In this document: positions 1-11,819 of the stretch, one piece after another
Position numbering within the stretch: the first letter of the stretch is position 1
Layout: each line of letters starts with the position of its first letter
Assembly (NCBI RefSeq): GCF_021869535.1
Contig: NW_026262739.1
Span: 372,001-436,000 of the forward strand
Direction of reading: 5' to 3'
Length of the DNA: 64,000 bases
Origin: Mytilus californianus
Taxonomy: Eukaryota > Mollusca > Bivalvia > Mytilida > Mytilidae
The notes under the pieces: generated by a model
What the model saw: only the letters and a program-made list of their open reading frames with translations
What the model was told of the DNA's origin: nothing
Database searches by the model: none
Position numbers and translations under genes: made by a program

Positions 1-1930
1 TATTAGGTTTCGTCATTTTCGACAACAAGCTGGTAGCTCAAGAACTAAACTGAAGCAAGTGATCCGCTAGTTGGACCTCAGTATACTGAACTGGATCCAG
101 GCATCATTCGTAAAATGAATGAAAAACTTAGGCGAGACTGGTATTTTAATGGCATGCTGTGATAAAATGTACATGTAACCATTTTTTTTATCATCAATTT
201 TTTCCCTTATGAATCTGAGATTAAAAAACAACTAACTTGAAGTGTGATGGATTAGTGGGTTTTAACATTTAAATTTGGACTTTTTTTCTCATAGAGAAAA
301 CAAATGTAAGTTTTTTCACTCAACTCAAAATTAGATTAAAAAAAAATGTTTTAAAATAAATTTTTAGATGATAAATTATAGCAACCCCTCCTATTGTTAT
401 ACATGTATATTCCTGGCTTATTATGATTTTAATTATTTAAGTACTTAAAACAACGTACATCATATACAATATGTCTCATCCATCTGGTTCTCATTAGGCA
501 GTAGAACACTGCAATTCAAAGGAAAAGCTTCCAGGGGCACATTAATGAGTAAGATTAGTAAAGAGTTCAACATTACTTGTAACTGCAAGTTAATGAGGGC
601 AGTTAAAGAAGAAAGAAGACATAATTTCAGCTTGCAACTTTTAGAGGGAACATCAACTGCAAACATAAAGGCAGAGTGCCATAGGTCAAAGATATATGTG
701 CTACCTGATGAACGAACAAGTACATTTATGAAATATTGACAGCTCACCTCACAGGTCAATTCACATCATGGAAAAGTACAAAATGGTTCACACTAAATTT
801 TGTAAACCTTGTACCTGCATGTCCTTCACTGGATGTTTTTTGTTAAGTTATGTGTTAGTTGAGGAATTTTTTTTGATAAGATTTACCTTCAAATATATTG
901 ACCTTGACAGGTTGATATCAATTAACAAAAAACTTAAAAATTTAACAGGCATGAAAGTAAGCTGTTTTATGATGAAACTCATTTTAATGGCCCGGCACCA
1001 AAGTTATCGGGACCATGGACACCTCTTCAGGGATTTAAAAATTCACTAGCCCGACGCCCGGGACTAAAGTCTTTACGCCTCGGGCGATCAAAACTAACCC
1101 AATATGCCCGACGGACTAGTAATAAAAAATTCTTGGCGTTTCCAAAATAGAAAATGCCTTCACTATTCTATCTAAGCCAATAAGATTCAATTACGTCATC
1201 CAGGATTCCAAGAATTTGAACTGGTTTGTAAACGTCCTGCTGTACATATTTAAAAAAAGAACAAAAAACTCTGGAAAATAGAACAAATAACTCATTTCTA
1301 ATGACGAGATTTTCAAATAACGGTACTGGGGTATGATCGGTATTGATCTGTTTTATCGGACAGCTGTTGATCACAAAACCTATAAAATGCAACCAATAAC
1401 AAGTTCTAAATATTTCAATGTAGTACGGGCACGCGAGGATTTTCGTCAGTTTAAAAAAAAAAAAAAAAGCCAAATACAACCGGGAAAAGCGGAATAAAAA
1501 ATTAATATTGTACCCGAAGGAAAAATTCCCCTGGACAAGGTCGGCTGATTATTTTATCAGTATATGGCATGCGTTGCATTCCTATATCACATCAATTCAC
1601 ATTTAAATAACCAGGTCAAGGTAAACAATGACAGTTACTGTTACTATAGTAACCAAATTTCTCTACTCCACCAGGGTGAATTACAAAATATTGTTGAAAT
1701 GAAATATGAATTGATTGAAATCAAGTGACCTTATAATTATTGTAACTGCATCAATGAAGTCAATGTCTAGTTATTGAAATAGACACAAGACATGCAAAGT
1801 TTATCGGAAGGCCTTTGTAGTATGTCATAAAATTTGAATTAAACATATTAAGATTGCTGGTGTAGTTATAATTGTCTACAAAAGTCCTGTATTATTATAT
1901 TAAGAAAATATTTGGTCATATATATTTTTT
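1..1930. other. AT-rich stretch, no gene recognised
   Basis: Short open frames occur on both strands near 460-760, 768-1049 and 1168-1479, but none has a recognisable motif. A small GC-richer patch with repeated CCCGACG/CCCGGG-like words lies at about 985-1130. A related GC-rich patch at about 2730-2815 suggests a dispersed repeat fragment. A run of A at 1453-1468 interrupts the region. Confidence 0.5.
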
Positions 1931-1934
1931 ATAG

Positions 1935-2003
1935 ATCCATAGTAGTTCTGATACAAGTGATGAGGATCATATAGCAGGTGGAAGCAATACAAATCCCGAA
2001 CAG
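1935..2003 (+). other. Possible 69 bp acidic exon
   Basis: A pyrimidine-rich stretch ending in ATAG precedes a 69-base open segment that ends CAG followed by GTATAT, so it has an acceptor and a donor. It encodes 23 residues rich in Ser, Asp and Glu (IHSSSDTSDEDHIAGG at the start). No flanking exon could be joined with confidence. It may be an exon of a host or transposon gene, or chance. Confidence 0.25.
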
Positions 2004-3060
2004 GTATATACATAAAATTAGCTTTTTCACAATTAAATGAACTAGTTACAGCTGACCTGGCATGCCTGGTGGCCGCGATTTTTTTTGAAATATTTTTGTT
2101 CAAATCTACTTGGCTTCTTTTCTAAAGCTGATTAGTGGACTTTGAGCAAACTTGAAGATTATCAGCCTACGGATGTCTTAATTTCAAAAATTAAATTGAT
2201 AATTCCTGTGGACCATCAAACATTACAATAAGAACATCTATAGGTAAAATGCACTTATTTGCTATTTTGTCATACTAAGTGTATTATTATTTGTTTTAGA
2301 TCATGAAGATATTTGTAATGATTCTAATTTTGTTCTCTAGTCATACCCTCTCCTGATTAACTGATATGACTGCTGTTTACTAAAATGGGAAATTTGTGTA
2401 AATTACTTCAGGAATATCAGTTAAAAATCAACAGATCCAATTTGACTAAAATTAAGTCTAAAAAGCCTTCATATAGATCTGAAAATTGTAGGATTAAACT
2501 TCATTTAATATTATGTGTAGAATACCAAAATGTGTTCAAACGTGCTTTAGTGCTAAAAGGCTGTCATAGCCGAACAAAAGAACCTGCGGAAAAATCACTA
2601 AGATCTTTTTCTGAGTCCACTTTGCCATTTTGAAACAAACTAACGGGAGACCTTATGGAAAAGTCATTAAAAACTCTTCTTGTGGAAAATTCACTTTGTC
2701 TTCAGGTGAGCTATACAGGTTTCTAGAAGCCTGCCTCTGATTTATCCCCCTGCAGCCGTCTTTGAATTGGCCACAAGCCCGACGACCCAGGCTCGTAAAA
2801 TCATGGTCAGGCTTTCAAATTGTTTCTAATATGAGAAAGTTACAAGACAGTTAAATGTTATGAATATTGTTTAAACTGTATAAAGTTGGAAAGTGTTTTG
2901 TGAAGACTGTTGCATGATGCATATGTACCAGTATTGGCAATCATACCACATCTTCTTATTTTTATAATAATTGTACTTGTCTAATCTATAGTAAGCTGTT
3001 AACACAGAGACATGTTTTGCCTATTTGTTATTTTGATAATGCAAGTGTTACAATTATAAT
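2004..3060. other. No gene recognised; two repeat fragments
   Basis: A short fragment at about 2932-2956 (TTGGCAATCATACCACATC) resembles the end of the repeat at 50.5-50.87 kb. About 2704-2735 resembles the GGTGAGC-type repeat end seen again near 21.63 kb. The 82-codon open frame at 2385-2633 has no recognisable motif. Confidence 0.4.
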
Positions 3061-3094
3061 AGAAATACATTAACATGTTTAACATGTAAGTAGT

Positions 3095-3710
3095 ATTCAA
3101 AGACAATGAACCATGAGTCCATGACTGATGGTACAGGGTTTATCAATCTCCATGGAAATGAGATGTGCAAATGCTTATACAACTGCTAACCAAATACTGT
3201 ACCATTGACTTTTCATAAGTCGTTCCCTTTAAACAAACTTTAACACAAATTCAATTTCTAAGTCAATGAAACCACAATGAGGGGTTGGGGTTATATAATA
3301 TCCATGGAAATGAAACTTTTAAATACCAATATGTTCTCATACCAAATAGCTTTGACTTAAGATTACTGGTAATCTTAAACTGACATAATCATAATAATCA
3401 CAAACTAATTCATGTAAACTAAGTAAAAGTTTCAAAGTCAATAGATCATGCATATGACTGAAGGGTAAGGACCAAATATCCTCTATGGAAATGAGACGTA
3501 CTAATGCTTCTACATCTGCAGGCCAATTATCATTAACCTTCCACTATTGGTTTCCCTAATACTAACCTAATCAAAAGCTTATCAATGAAATTTCAAAATA
3601 ACGTATGTTTCCAAGTAAAAAGAGCATGATTGAGGGGGCGGGCCAAATAATCTCAATGGAAATTAGAAATGACAACGTTTATACAACTGCACACCAAATA
3701 TCATTGACCT
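3095..3710 (+). repeat. Degenerate tandem array, ~170 bp units
   Basis: A motif around CCATGGAAATGAGA recurs at about 3148, 3301, 3484 and 3654, roughly every 150-185 bases, each followed by a 'tacaactgc' type word. The same unit occurs in reverse complement at 59.39-59.83 kb. The units are strongly diverged, so the array is old. Confidence 0.7.
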
Positions 3711-3734
3711 ACCACTATATTAAAATTAACATGT

Positions 3735-3811
3735 CAAAATTATAATAGAACAATAACAAAATGTTATAATAATAGAACAATAACATAATGTTATTATAAT
3801 AGAACAATAAA
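3735..3811. repeat. Short tandem repeat, ~28 bp x 3
   Basis: Three near-identical copies of a unit built on ATAATAGAACAATAACA lie end to end. A looser copy of the same words appears at about 3990-4030. Confidence 0.65.
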
Positions 3812-4078
3812 ATGGTGGGATCTTTGAAAGTACAGAGAGAGCCACGTCATATGTACCAAAGAAACACATAAAGTCACACGTACAAAACACACAAGCAAAA
3901 ATGAAAGATAATACAAACACATTGACGGGATGTTTAAGTACCGAGCCACGTCAAATGGATATCACAGAAAACTGACCAAACAGTAAGTGATATTAATAAT
4001 AGAACAAAGACAAATAAAAGAACAATATCACACGTTATTAAGATGATAAGCAACGTCAGTACGCAGAATCTATACATC

Positions 4079-4240
4079 AAGACCATCATGTATTATTTTT
4101 GAAGTTGATAAGGAATATTTATCAACAAGGTCTTGGTACCTTCCGATGAACTTTTTTTAGAAAAAGGACGAGACGTTCTTTGACATACCCCTGGTTCATC
4201 AACTTTCTACTCAGACACTGGTGCAACAGAAGCTTTATCA
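4079..4240 (-). pseudogene. Reverse-transcriptase polyprotein C-terminal remnant
   Basis: On the minus strand the translation contains HQCLSRKLMNQGYVKERL and then, after a one-base frame change near 4145, KFIGRYQDLVDKYS. I recall a 'GY..-xxL-x-KF-GRYQDL-xKY' pattern from the C-terminal part of reverse-transcriptase ORFs abundant in bivalve genomes. No catalytic domain is present. The assignment is from memory of the pattern and is moderate; the frame change marks it as a relic. Confidence 0.4.
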
Positions 4241-4399
4241 GGATGTAGAATACCTTATATAAAGTTTTTGATATAAACATTTTGTTTAGGGTTTTACTGT
4301 GGAGTCTTATTTTTTGCACTGAACATTGCCATATAGTTTGTTGTTGATTATTTAAGACATTCACAACTACAATGTTTTGTAAAAACATATAATTTTATA

Positions 4400-5090
4400 T
4401 AACTGAGATAGAAGCTTATGTATGCATTAGGAAACAATAACATCTGAAAAATATTTAGAGTTTTAATTTAATAATAACTGATTTAATGACAGCAAAATGC
4501 AATAATTGCATACAAGACAAACATCCACCCCCCCATACCCCCCCCCCCCCCTTCCCAACATTTTAAACTTATACACATTTAAAGAAGATAAAAATGACAG
4601 ACATATGTTTTAATTTTTAAAAACATAACTCCTGAAACCGGGATTATTGTACTCCCGTCGGAGGGTACATATATGTGGATCTCACGCATGTCTTTAGAAT
4701 ACCGATAAAAGCATAACATAGAAAGTTCAAACTGCTGTCTCGTGAAGATGTGTATTGATTATAATTACTGCGCAGTAAGTAGTGAAATTACCACTGTCCT
4801 GCTAGATATGTTAAAGTATATTCTTATGCATTTTTTATGTAACAATTTTTTTCATTGCCAAAAAGTTAACGTCAAATCCACAGTTGACCAGTCGTAACTA
4901 AGGAGGGACCCGCCATTTTTAATTAATTAGATCAACAAATGTCAATTACTACAATATTATCGAAAAAAAACGACGTCTACCTAATAATCGCCGTTTTGAT
5001 GGGATTTTATCCAAATTTGAATCGTAGAGGTAACGGAATTACCTTCAGTTTGTAAGTTTTCATTTGTATGACGTCATGTTTTGCATTAGA
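4400..5090. other. No gene recognised; C-rich run
   Basis: The region is AT-rich apart from a poly-C tract at about 4525-4552. Nothing coding-like was found on either strand. Confidence 0.5.
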
Positions 5091-5093
5091 ATC

Positions 5094-5187
5094 GGAATAA
5101 CAGTACTGTAGTTGAAGATTTGCCACCGTAAAACTGCATTTGCGACAATTGACGGTGGCAACTCTTCAACTACAGAACTGTTACTCC
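5094..5187. repeat. Imperfect palindrome / foldback element
   Basis: Arms of 36 bases at 5094-5129 and 5152-5187 are inverted copies with 33 of 36 matches, separated by a 22-base loop. The arms start GGAATAACAG and GGAGTAACAG when both are read inward. Flanking bases show further weak inverted similarity with indels. It could be the core of a foldback MITE or a structured RNA; no target duplication is evident. Confidence 0.75.
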
Positions 5188-5189
5188 TT

Positions 5190-6480
5190 AATTAAAACGG
5201 CCTTTTATCTTTTTTGCAATTTTATTATCATAATCTCTATATATTTCCTTTTTTGAAAAAGCTGATAACCACAACATGAGATTTTAGTAAACGAAATATA
5301 GTTTTAAAGACAATGTATTCAAGTGATCCATATATTACACATTTCGGACATGTACATTCAGTTTGCATTATGGATAGAAATTTTGGCAGAGAAAAATTAT
5401 ATCGTCATCAAAGTCCGACAAGTGCTTGGGGTCAAATGATTGTCTGAAACCATGTACGTTAAATTTCTATGGCGTACATTCAAATAATACATGGATATTA
5501 AATATTACATATCTCTATATAAATCCCACAGAGTTCCTAATATCAGCCAATCAAACTGCAGCCTCCAATTTCAAAGGCATTACGACAAAACTCAATGGTC
5601 TTTAAATTAAAACAGAAAGAAGATTGGAGTATTGTCAGGTCCTTTTGATCAAATCATGTAATATGCATTTTACACTTGTATATGCAACAACAATGTATAA
5701 TAACAAAATCTCTTCTGAATACATAACTGTTTTAATATAAGATCATTTGGTGTTTGACCATAATATTGTTTAACAGAATTCTTAGACAGGTAATATAATT
5801 ATGATTCAACAGTGTCATGATTTGGTAGGTTATATTTATAATTTGAATAGTTTTTTTTAGTATTGTAGTATTGTGGAGCGATTATCTAAGTCTTTTGAAA
5901 CTGATGTTTAAAGTACATTACATCATCGATTTTACTTGTTCCATGCATACAAAAAGAGAAAAAAGTTGAAATTATGCATTTTTTGGTATTTTTTTTTAGA
6001 AAATTGATTTAGTTGACATGCAATATTAACTAAAATGAAACTTTAACCAAGTTATATCAATGTTTTATATGTTGTATTAAGTTTTTTGAACATATTTTAA
6101 GGTCTGAAAACACGCTTGTATCCAAAATTGTTCAGGCAACTGAACAAAAAGAACCCCTAAACAAAGACTAAATCGGCACAACACTGGAGATGCCCAGTAT
6201 GTCAAGTATGTATTGAAACCGAGAATTACTTGAAGGAACAGGTTCATTATGTTGATTAAAGGTCTGCTGAAGTTAAATTCCACTGTGACATTTGTCCATA
6301 TACTAGAAGCTGATGACGAAATTGAGATTGAGACTAATAAATCAGGAAAATTTTTCATTGAATGAGAAACTGAATGCTGGTACAGGTGATATCACTCCTG
6401 AAACACTTACTAATGATTCGGGGGAATACCTTTTTATGTTGACCTACTTTGGTTTTGCACAAAACGTATATGAAGAAGGC
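5190..6480. other. No gene recognised
   Basis: AT-rich sequence. Open frames at 6077-6498 on both strands carry no recognised motif, although the last part may belong to the transposase remnant that follows. Confidence 0.45.
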
Positions 6481-6880
6481 ATCACAAGTAATCCCTGAAC
6501 ATTTCCTTGAAATACGGCATATGTCTGAGAATATCCGTAAGCGTACGAAGAGTGACAAGAACCTGTTACAGATTATGCATGCAAGAACACAAGTGAAGAG
6601 ACTATCTACTGAATTGTTTTTCAATGGATTTTACAGAAAGGTGTAAAGCCGAGCTGGCTCAGGGAAAGAAAATCTACAGTAGAAACTTTCAAAAAATCAA
6701 ATGTAAAATATCACATGTATGTGACGCAATCGTCAACTGTTACAGCGGAAATCATTCGTCGTGTAAAAAACATTCATTTTTATGAGATGGTTTACAGAAA
6801 GTATGGCTTAGAGGAAACTACCAAAACATTCTATTTTATACAACATCTATATAACTTTTAATCATCAACACTTAAAAAAT
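6480..6880 (+). pseudogene. Transposase remnant related to the 13-20 kb element
   Basis: One frame (to about 6625) reads VKRLSTELF. A second frame then reads DFTERCKAELAQGKK and, slightly further on, VNCYSGNHSSC and HSFLC. This order matches the corresponding part of the transposase at 15.4-15.65 kb: basic helix, DIKARCVAEL, then the Cys cluster VCYKGYCGSSC and SYVCAG. The spacing of the Cys residues is kept, so it is a distinct, diverged member of the same family. A frameshift and stops show it is dead. Identification is by comparison within this window and is reasonably strong for family membership. Confidence 0.6.
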
Positions 6881-6911
6881 GGGAAACAAAGCGAAGGAAG
6901 TCAAATAGAAT

Positions 6912-7420
6912 TGCTGCTTGCAGAATATAATATGGTTCAGGTAGACACAGCTGAGCGCACAGCACAGTACATAAACTCACTTCCTAATGCAGAAAATCAG
7001 ATCAAGGAAACACAAAATTAGTTCGAACAAATGACAGATAAACAGGAATCTACTCGCATTCCACAGCCATATAAATTTCCCAATGTTAAGCCTACTCCAC
7101 GAGGACCTCTTTTCAGTGCATTCATTAAAAATGTCAACTCTACACCATTTCACCTTGAAATGGAAGATAAAACAGTCGATAACGGTGCATTCGAAGGTAT
7201 TTGACAGTCTTATCACATAAGAGTTTACCAGATACTTTCTACTACTGACCGTCTCGCAAGTTTGAACGACAGACCAGAATTTTACACACTATGGAAGTCT
7301 ACATTTTTTCCTTTTGTGCTGTACAAGAGCTTAGTGTAATCACCAGTCAGGAACAAGATCTATTGATAAAGTGGTTAGGACCGGAATCAATTAAAAATGT
7401 CAAACCCGGCAATAACAGGT
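6912..7420 (+). pseudogene. Decayed protein-like ORFs, family unknown
   Basis: An open frame with one internal TAG (near 7019) covers about 6912-7204 and contains VDTAERTAQYINSLPNAE and PTPRGPLFSAFIKNV. A second stretch at about 7318-7421 contains ELSVITSQEQDLLIKWLG. Composition and low stop density look coding, but I do not recognise the family. It could be the downstream part of the same mobile element as the transposase remnant just upstream, or an unrelated retrocopy. Confidence 0.35.
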
Positions 7421-7574
7421 AAAGATGACACACAACTACAAGTGAACAAAACAGAAGACACTACATCATCCACCAAATATAATGACTATACTACTCTTTT
7501 GTGTCTCAAGATTTGGACGCAGAATCAACAAAAATGGAAAATATATCTTTCATGGGTCATCAATTATTTACATA

Positions 7575-7640
7575 CAATGTAATTATCAACCATTTTCTAA
7601 AGTGTACGAAACCCTCCACAATCCCTTAAAAAGTGTACAA
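7575..7640 (+). repeat. Repeat fragment, inverted copy at 8.72-8.75 kb
   Basis: About 27 bases (AATTATCAACCATTTTCT then AAAGTGTAC) recur in reverse complement at about 8721-8751 with one or two changes. The two copies flank the R430 insertion at 7886-8305, but no longer inverted arms were found. Confidence 0.5.
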
Positions 7641-7885
7641 CCATATTTAGATTTCAAAACAATAAACAATTATTCTTAATAAAAAGAATATCCTGTCTAT
7701 TATAGTTTAGTTTAGTTTAATATAGAAATTTGCATTGAAAATAAACTGACACATATCTGACTGTTTTATTTGATGACATCTATCTGTGATGATTGTGTTA
7801 TGTCAGAATAAAGAGTATAAAGATACCATCTGGTTGTTTTGTTGGTTTAAATGAATGGGATCGATGCATTTACACGCAGATTATG

Positions 7886-8305
7886 ATTGATTGATTGTTG
7901 GTTGCTTAACGTCCAGTGGCAAATATTTCATGCATATTCAGGACGAGAACAAGTTCACAATAAATACAATAGGTAAGTTCTGTAGTAGATTAAGGGATTA
8001 TGGTCGGAGAAATTTAGACTGCCACGGGAAATGAGGGTATATTGGATAGGGACAGAAATTTAGCCTTGCAACAGGTCACCTACGGACCCCTCAAAGAGTT
8101 GTTGCAAGGGTTCTTAACGTGCAAAGAGCGTGGCACTCTCTTTACACGAGGCATCGGATTTAACGTCCCCATTCTGACCGGACGTGGCTGCAAATTTGTA
8201 CATCCCGCACAGCCAAACGGACGCCCCACTTTAGCACGGGTTTTACTGCCGGTCGGAGGAAGACCAATGGAAACCATACTTCTATTCCCCAGTCACCCTT
8301 GGGGG
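7886..8305 (-). mobile_element. R430 retroposon-like repeat, full length
   Basis: In its presumed sense (minus strand) it starts CCCCCAAGGGTGACTGGGG and ends in a (CAAT)n tail. A 12-base direct duplication ACGCAGATTATG lies on both sides (7874-7885 and 8306-8317). The constant start, tetranucleotide tail and long variable target duplication point to target-primed retroposition of a SINE-like or non-autonomous LINE-like element. No clear tRNA-type A/B promoter boxes were found. It belongs to subtype B (AGATTAAGGGATTA near the tail). Open frames of 65 and about 95 codons run through both strands but are shared features of the repeat rather than evidence of a gene. Confidence 0.85.
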
Positions 8306-8477
8306 ACGCAGATTATGTACAAGGGATTACACTGAATGCAAGCAATCAAGCAGCTAGCATGAACAACATCTATATATAATATAAAGTGTAGCCTACATTT
8401 TTTGCAAGTTTATGTCTATTAATAAAATCTTATTATCACAGGCATCTAGTTACAATAGAGTGAAAGATATTAATTAT

Positions 8478-8660
8478 TCAAGTTTTCATTGGGCGACTAA
8501 GTCCAAGTTTATGATTCATCAGTTTTTGGTGTTTTAGTAGCTGGTATCTGGTAGGAAACACCTCATTACAAATACCACAGGTATTTTGTCTTGGAGCTTG
8601 GGGTTTCCTCTGAGTTTTGGAGCCATGTATGAACCCAGCGGAAACGAAAAAAATCCGGAG
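8478..8660 (-). pseudogene. C2H2 zinc-finger-like C-terminal fragment
   Basis: The minus-strand frame ends with a finger of form C-x2-C-x12-H-x5-H (CGICNEVFPTRYQLLKH, second His five residues on), then about ten residues and a stop. Upstream in the same frame is low-complexity sequence from a dispersed repeat, so only the last ~60 codons look like protein. It may be a terminal exon of a transposon-associated protein. Function unknown. Confidence 0.4.
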
Positions 8661-8744
8661 AAGAAAAAAGCGTACTTTAAAAATGTAGGTTTTGTTAACC
8701 CCCTCCCCTAAAGTGTATGTTCTGTACACTTTGGAAAATGGTTG

Positions 8745-9035
8745 ATAATTATGGATGACCCCTAACATATATGTCCAAATGTGACCTACCAAATCAGACT
8801 TATTATTACCGAGTTTGTACTAACATGAGCAACACGACGGGTGCCACGTGTGAAGCAGGATCTGCTTACCCTTCCTGAGATCACCCCCAGTTTTTGGTGG
8901 GGTTCGTGTTGCTTAGTCGTAAGTTTTCTATGTTGTGTTTTGTGTGCTAATGTTTGTTGGTCTTTTTCTATTTTAGCCACACCGTTGTCAGTTTATTTTC
9001 GACTTGTGAGTTATCTCTCTCTGTTATCTTGCTCC
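8745..9035 (+). repeat. Dispersed bivalve repeat
   Basis: The stretch with GCAGGATCTGCTTACCCTTC, CACCCCCAGTTTTTGGTGGG and GTTGTCAGTTTATTTTCGAC matches, from memory, a very common repeat in mussel genomes. Only one copy is in this window. Boundaries are approximate. Confidence 0.55.
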
Positions 9036-9039
9036 TCTA

Positions 9040-9938
9040 TTTAATTAAGAAATATTCTAAAAAGATATTCAATGTATCAATAAGTTAGTACATTGTAGAG
9101 ATGTCCATTTATCTTGTGAACACTGCTATATCCTCTGGAAGAAAGAACTCAAATTAAGGAGATTTTTCAACTTTACCAGTGGCACTTGACTTAGATTTCC
9201 TTTTAACACGTTTTCGTGCTTTGACATGTTCGATGGCAGTGTCTTTTCTAATTCTTCTACGTTTTGTTGAAATAAATTAATTTTCTTCTTAGCATGTGCT
9301 TCATTGGTGAAGTGAATGTCGGGTTTTTCAGACACTTCAAGTGATGACATAAAGTTTGTGTACTATTTGCTTATAATCTAGGTCATAATTACTGTTGACG
9401 ATGTCCACTGCGTTAATTAACACACTATATCATTCGTCAGTTGACCGGTCTGGTGTTGAAACAGGTTCATTTGGAGAGAAAATTGTATTTAATTTATCAC
9501 TTATCTGACTGCAGCTTGGTGTAAAACTACTACACTTCAATATTTGTTAGGGACTAGATTCTTGTGCGTTAACCTGGTGATATTTCTTTATAAAAGCTTA
9601 AGGTTGCTGTTTTTTTTGGGGGAGGGAGGGGATTACAAATATACTGCATTTTTGGTTAAATCAATAGATAACAACAACTAAAATTGCATACAATGAAGAC
9701 AAAGATAGTGGCGAGGGTAAGAACCATCATCAGGCAGAAAAGAGAGACACCTGTATAAAGTCAAAGACAATGATCAGGAATAATGATGTGCTCTTTTGTA
9801 GCAAATATTGAGGCTGCCTACACTATGTTTCCACACACTTACCAGTATAATTACATTACAGTTTAGTCACTTCCAACAGAAAATTCACATGTTAAAATCT
9901 GCATTAAAGTTCCAAAAATTATGGATAGTCTTATTTTT
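9040..9938. other. No gene recognised
   Basis: A 74-codon minus-strand frame at 9126-9350 is lysine- and asparagine-rich and could be a coiled-coil fragment, but nothing supports a specific assignment. A G-rich run lies at 9618-9633. Confidence 0.4.
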
Positions 9939-9946
9939 TGTACTGA

Positions 9947-10333
9947 TTGATTGTTGATTGCTTAACGTCCAGTGGCATATATTTCATGCATATTCAGAAC
10001 AAATTAACAATAAATACAAAAGGTAGGTTCTGTAATAGGGGCGTCCGGGATTAAGGTCGGAGAAATTTAGACTACCACGGGGAATGAGGGTATATTGGAT
10101 AGGGACAGAAATTTAGCCTTGCAAGAGTTGTTGCAAGGGTTCTTAACGTACAAAGAGCGTGGCACTCTCTTTCCACGAGGCATGGGATTTAACGTCCCCA
10201 TTCTGACCGGACGTGGCTTCAAATTTGTACATCCCGAACAAGCCAAACGGACGCCCCACTTTAGCAAGGGTTTTACTGCCGGTCGGAGGGAGACCAATGG
10301 TGACCATACTTCTATTCCCCAGTCACCCTTGGG
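9947..10333 (-). mobile_element. R430 repeat, internal deletion
   Basis: About 30 bases present in other copies (around the 'caacaggtcacctacggacc' part) are missing near 10120. The flanks share TGTACTGA (9939-9946 and 10341-10348), preceded by T-runs on both sides, so the target duplication may be longer with a small indel. Subtype A (contains GGGGCGTCCGGGATTAAGG). Confidence 0.75.
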
Positions 10334-10439
10334 TTTTTTATGTACTGAACCAGTAAGCGGCAACAGTAATATTATTGGGGTAAATCCTATTTTGAACAAC
10401 ACAAACACGATTATAGAACTAGTAGCATTGAGAAACTAG

Positions 10440-11386
10440 GTATTACATATTAAGAATATAATCTGAATAGATGATTAAAACATTTCAATTGTATGTCTGT
10501 ACATCCCGCAATGCCATACAATACTAATTTCTTACCTATCAGCAGCAGGTCGAAGTGACATAAAATAAGTTTAATCCTAGGGAATTAATCCCTCACTTAT
10601 TTTTTTTTAATCTTTAATCACATCCCTCAAGTATTCGTTAATAGGATATCGTGTAATTATACCTCATGAATGAAGTATGTAGGCCAGAAAGTAACAATAC
10701 AATAAGTCACAATTATTTTTTGAACGTCACGCAGGTAATGGAAAATAAATTTGTTGTTTACAGTATTGTGTGCAACATAAACTTTTTATAACTCCTCATC
10801 CGGAAATAATTCCAATGAGTAGGTGTTCCATAATTGGAAGTTAATACGTATAGAAGAAGAAGAGGTACAATTGTACTAATTTATATAATGTTCGACTTCC
10901 GGTAACGGCGACCCTCAGTAAATGTTGCGACAAATAAGAAATTGTTCACAAGCACGAAAGCCACCCCATAGCCTGTAATTAGAAACATTTCGATGTAGTA
11001 AATAAGGCAACGGCAAGCACCACTAATGTTCAAATCAAGATGCAGCTAACGACTTGCTCGAAGCATGTGACCTATCACTAGAAAGTGTTTTCAAAGATTA
11101 TCCAAAAGAATGTTTACCAAAAAAACTTGTCATCTTCACATGTAAAGCTAAAGAATTCAAGCAAAAAAATTGACGATAACACTTGTGTGCCTCAAGCTAA
11201 TATGGCGGCATTTAAAGTTCCTGCTCAGAAAATTTACCCATACATTAAGGGCCTGTCTATTTTATACAATGAGATCTAGTGCAAAATGGATTACTTCCAA
11301 GTCAGTTGGTATGATGAACCCATTTCCTGGAGGAAAAACAAAGCGGGACAAAGTCTATTTGTATTGAGATCTCTTCAAAAGACATA
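10440..11386. other. No gene recognised
   Basis: Ordinary AT-rich sequence. Two overlapping 64-65 codon plus-strand frames at 11085-11367 have no motif. Confidence 0.45.
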
Positions 11387-11819
11387 CCCCCCCCCCCCCC
11401 CCCAAGGGTGACTGGGGATTAGAAATATGGTCACCATTGGTCTTTGGTGAAACCCTCGCTAAAGTGGGTCGTCCGTTTGGCTGTGCGGGATGTACAAGTT
11501 CGCAGTCACGTCCGGTCAGAATGGGGACGTTAAATCCGATGCCGCGTGTAAAGAGAGTGCCACGTTCTTTGCACGTTAAGAACCCTTGCAACAACTCTTT
11601 GAGGGGTCCGTAGGTGGCCTGTTGCAAGGCTAAATTTCTGTCCTTATCCAATATACCCTCATTTTCCCGTGGCAGTCCAAATTTCTCCGACCTTCCTCCC
11701 GGACGGCCTCTATTACTGGACCTACCTATTGTATTTATTGTCAACTTGTTCTCGTCCTGAACATGCATGAAATATTTGCCACTGGACGTTAAGCAACCAA
11801 CAATCAATCAATCAATCAA
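11387..11819 (+). mobile_element. R430 repeat with 17-base C run at its 5' end
   Basis: Sense orientation. The 5' end carries an expanded run of C (11387-11403) before AAGGGTGACTGGGG, and the 3' end has about four CAAT units. No convincing target duplication is visible, so one flank may have been altered. Confidence 0.75.

Noticed and set aside
8042-8335. 97-codon and 65-codon overlapping frames recurring around R430 copies (8, 10, 11.4, 23, 32, 33.7, 44, 46.5, 60, 63 kb) as possible conserved small genes
   Set aside because: They occur only within the repeat, on both strands, and follow its DNA conservation. Flanking duplications explain the recurrence as insertion, so coding is not needed.
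8478-8792. Full 104-codon zinc-finger gene on the minus strand
   Set aside because: The upstream half is dispersed repeat sequence; only the last ~60 codons look like protein.
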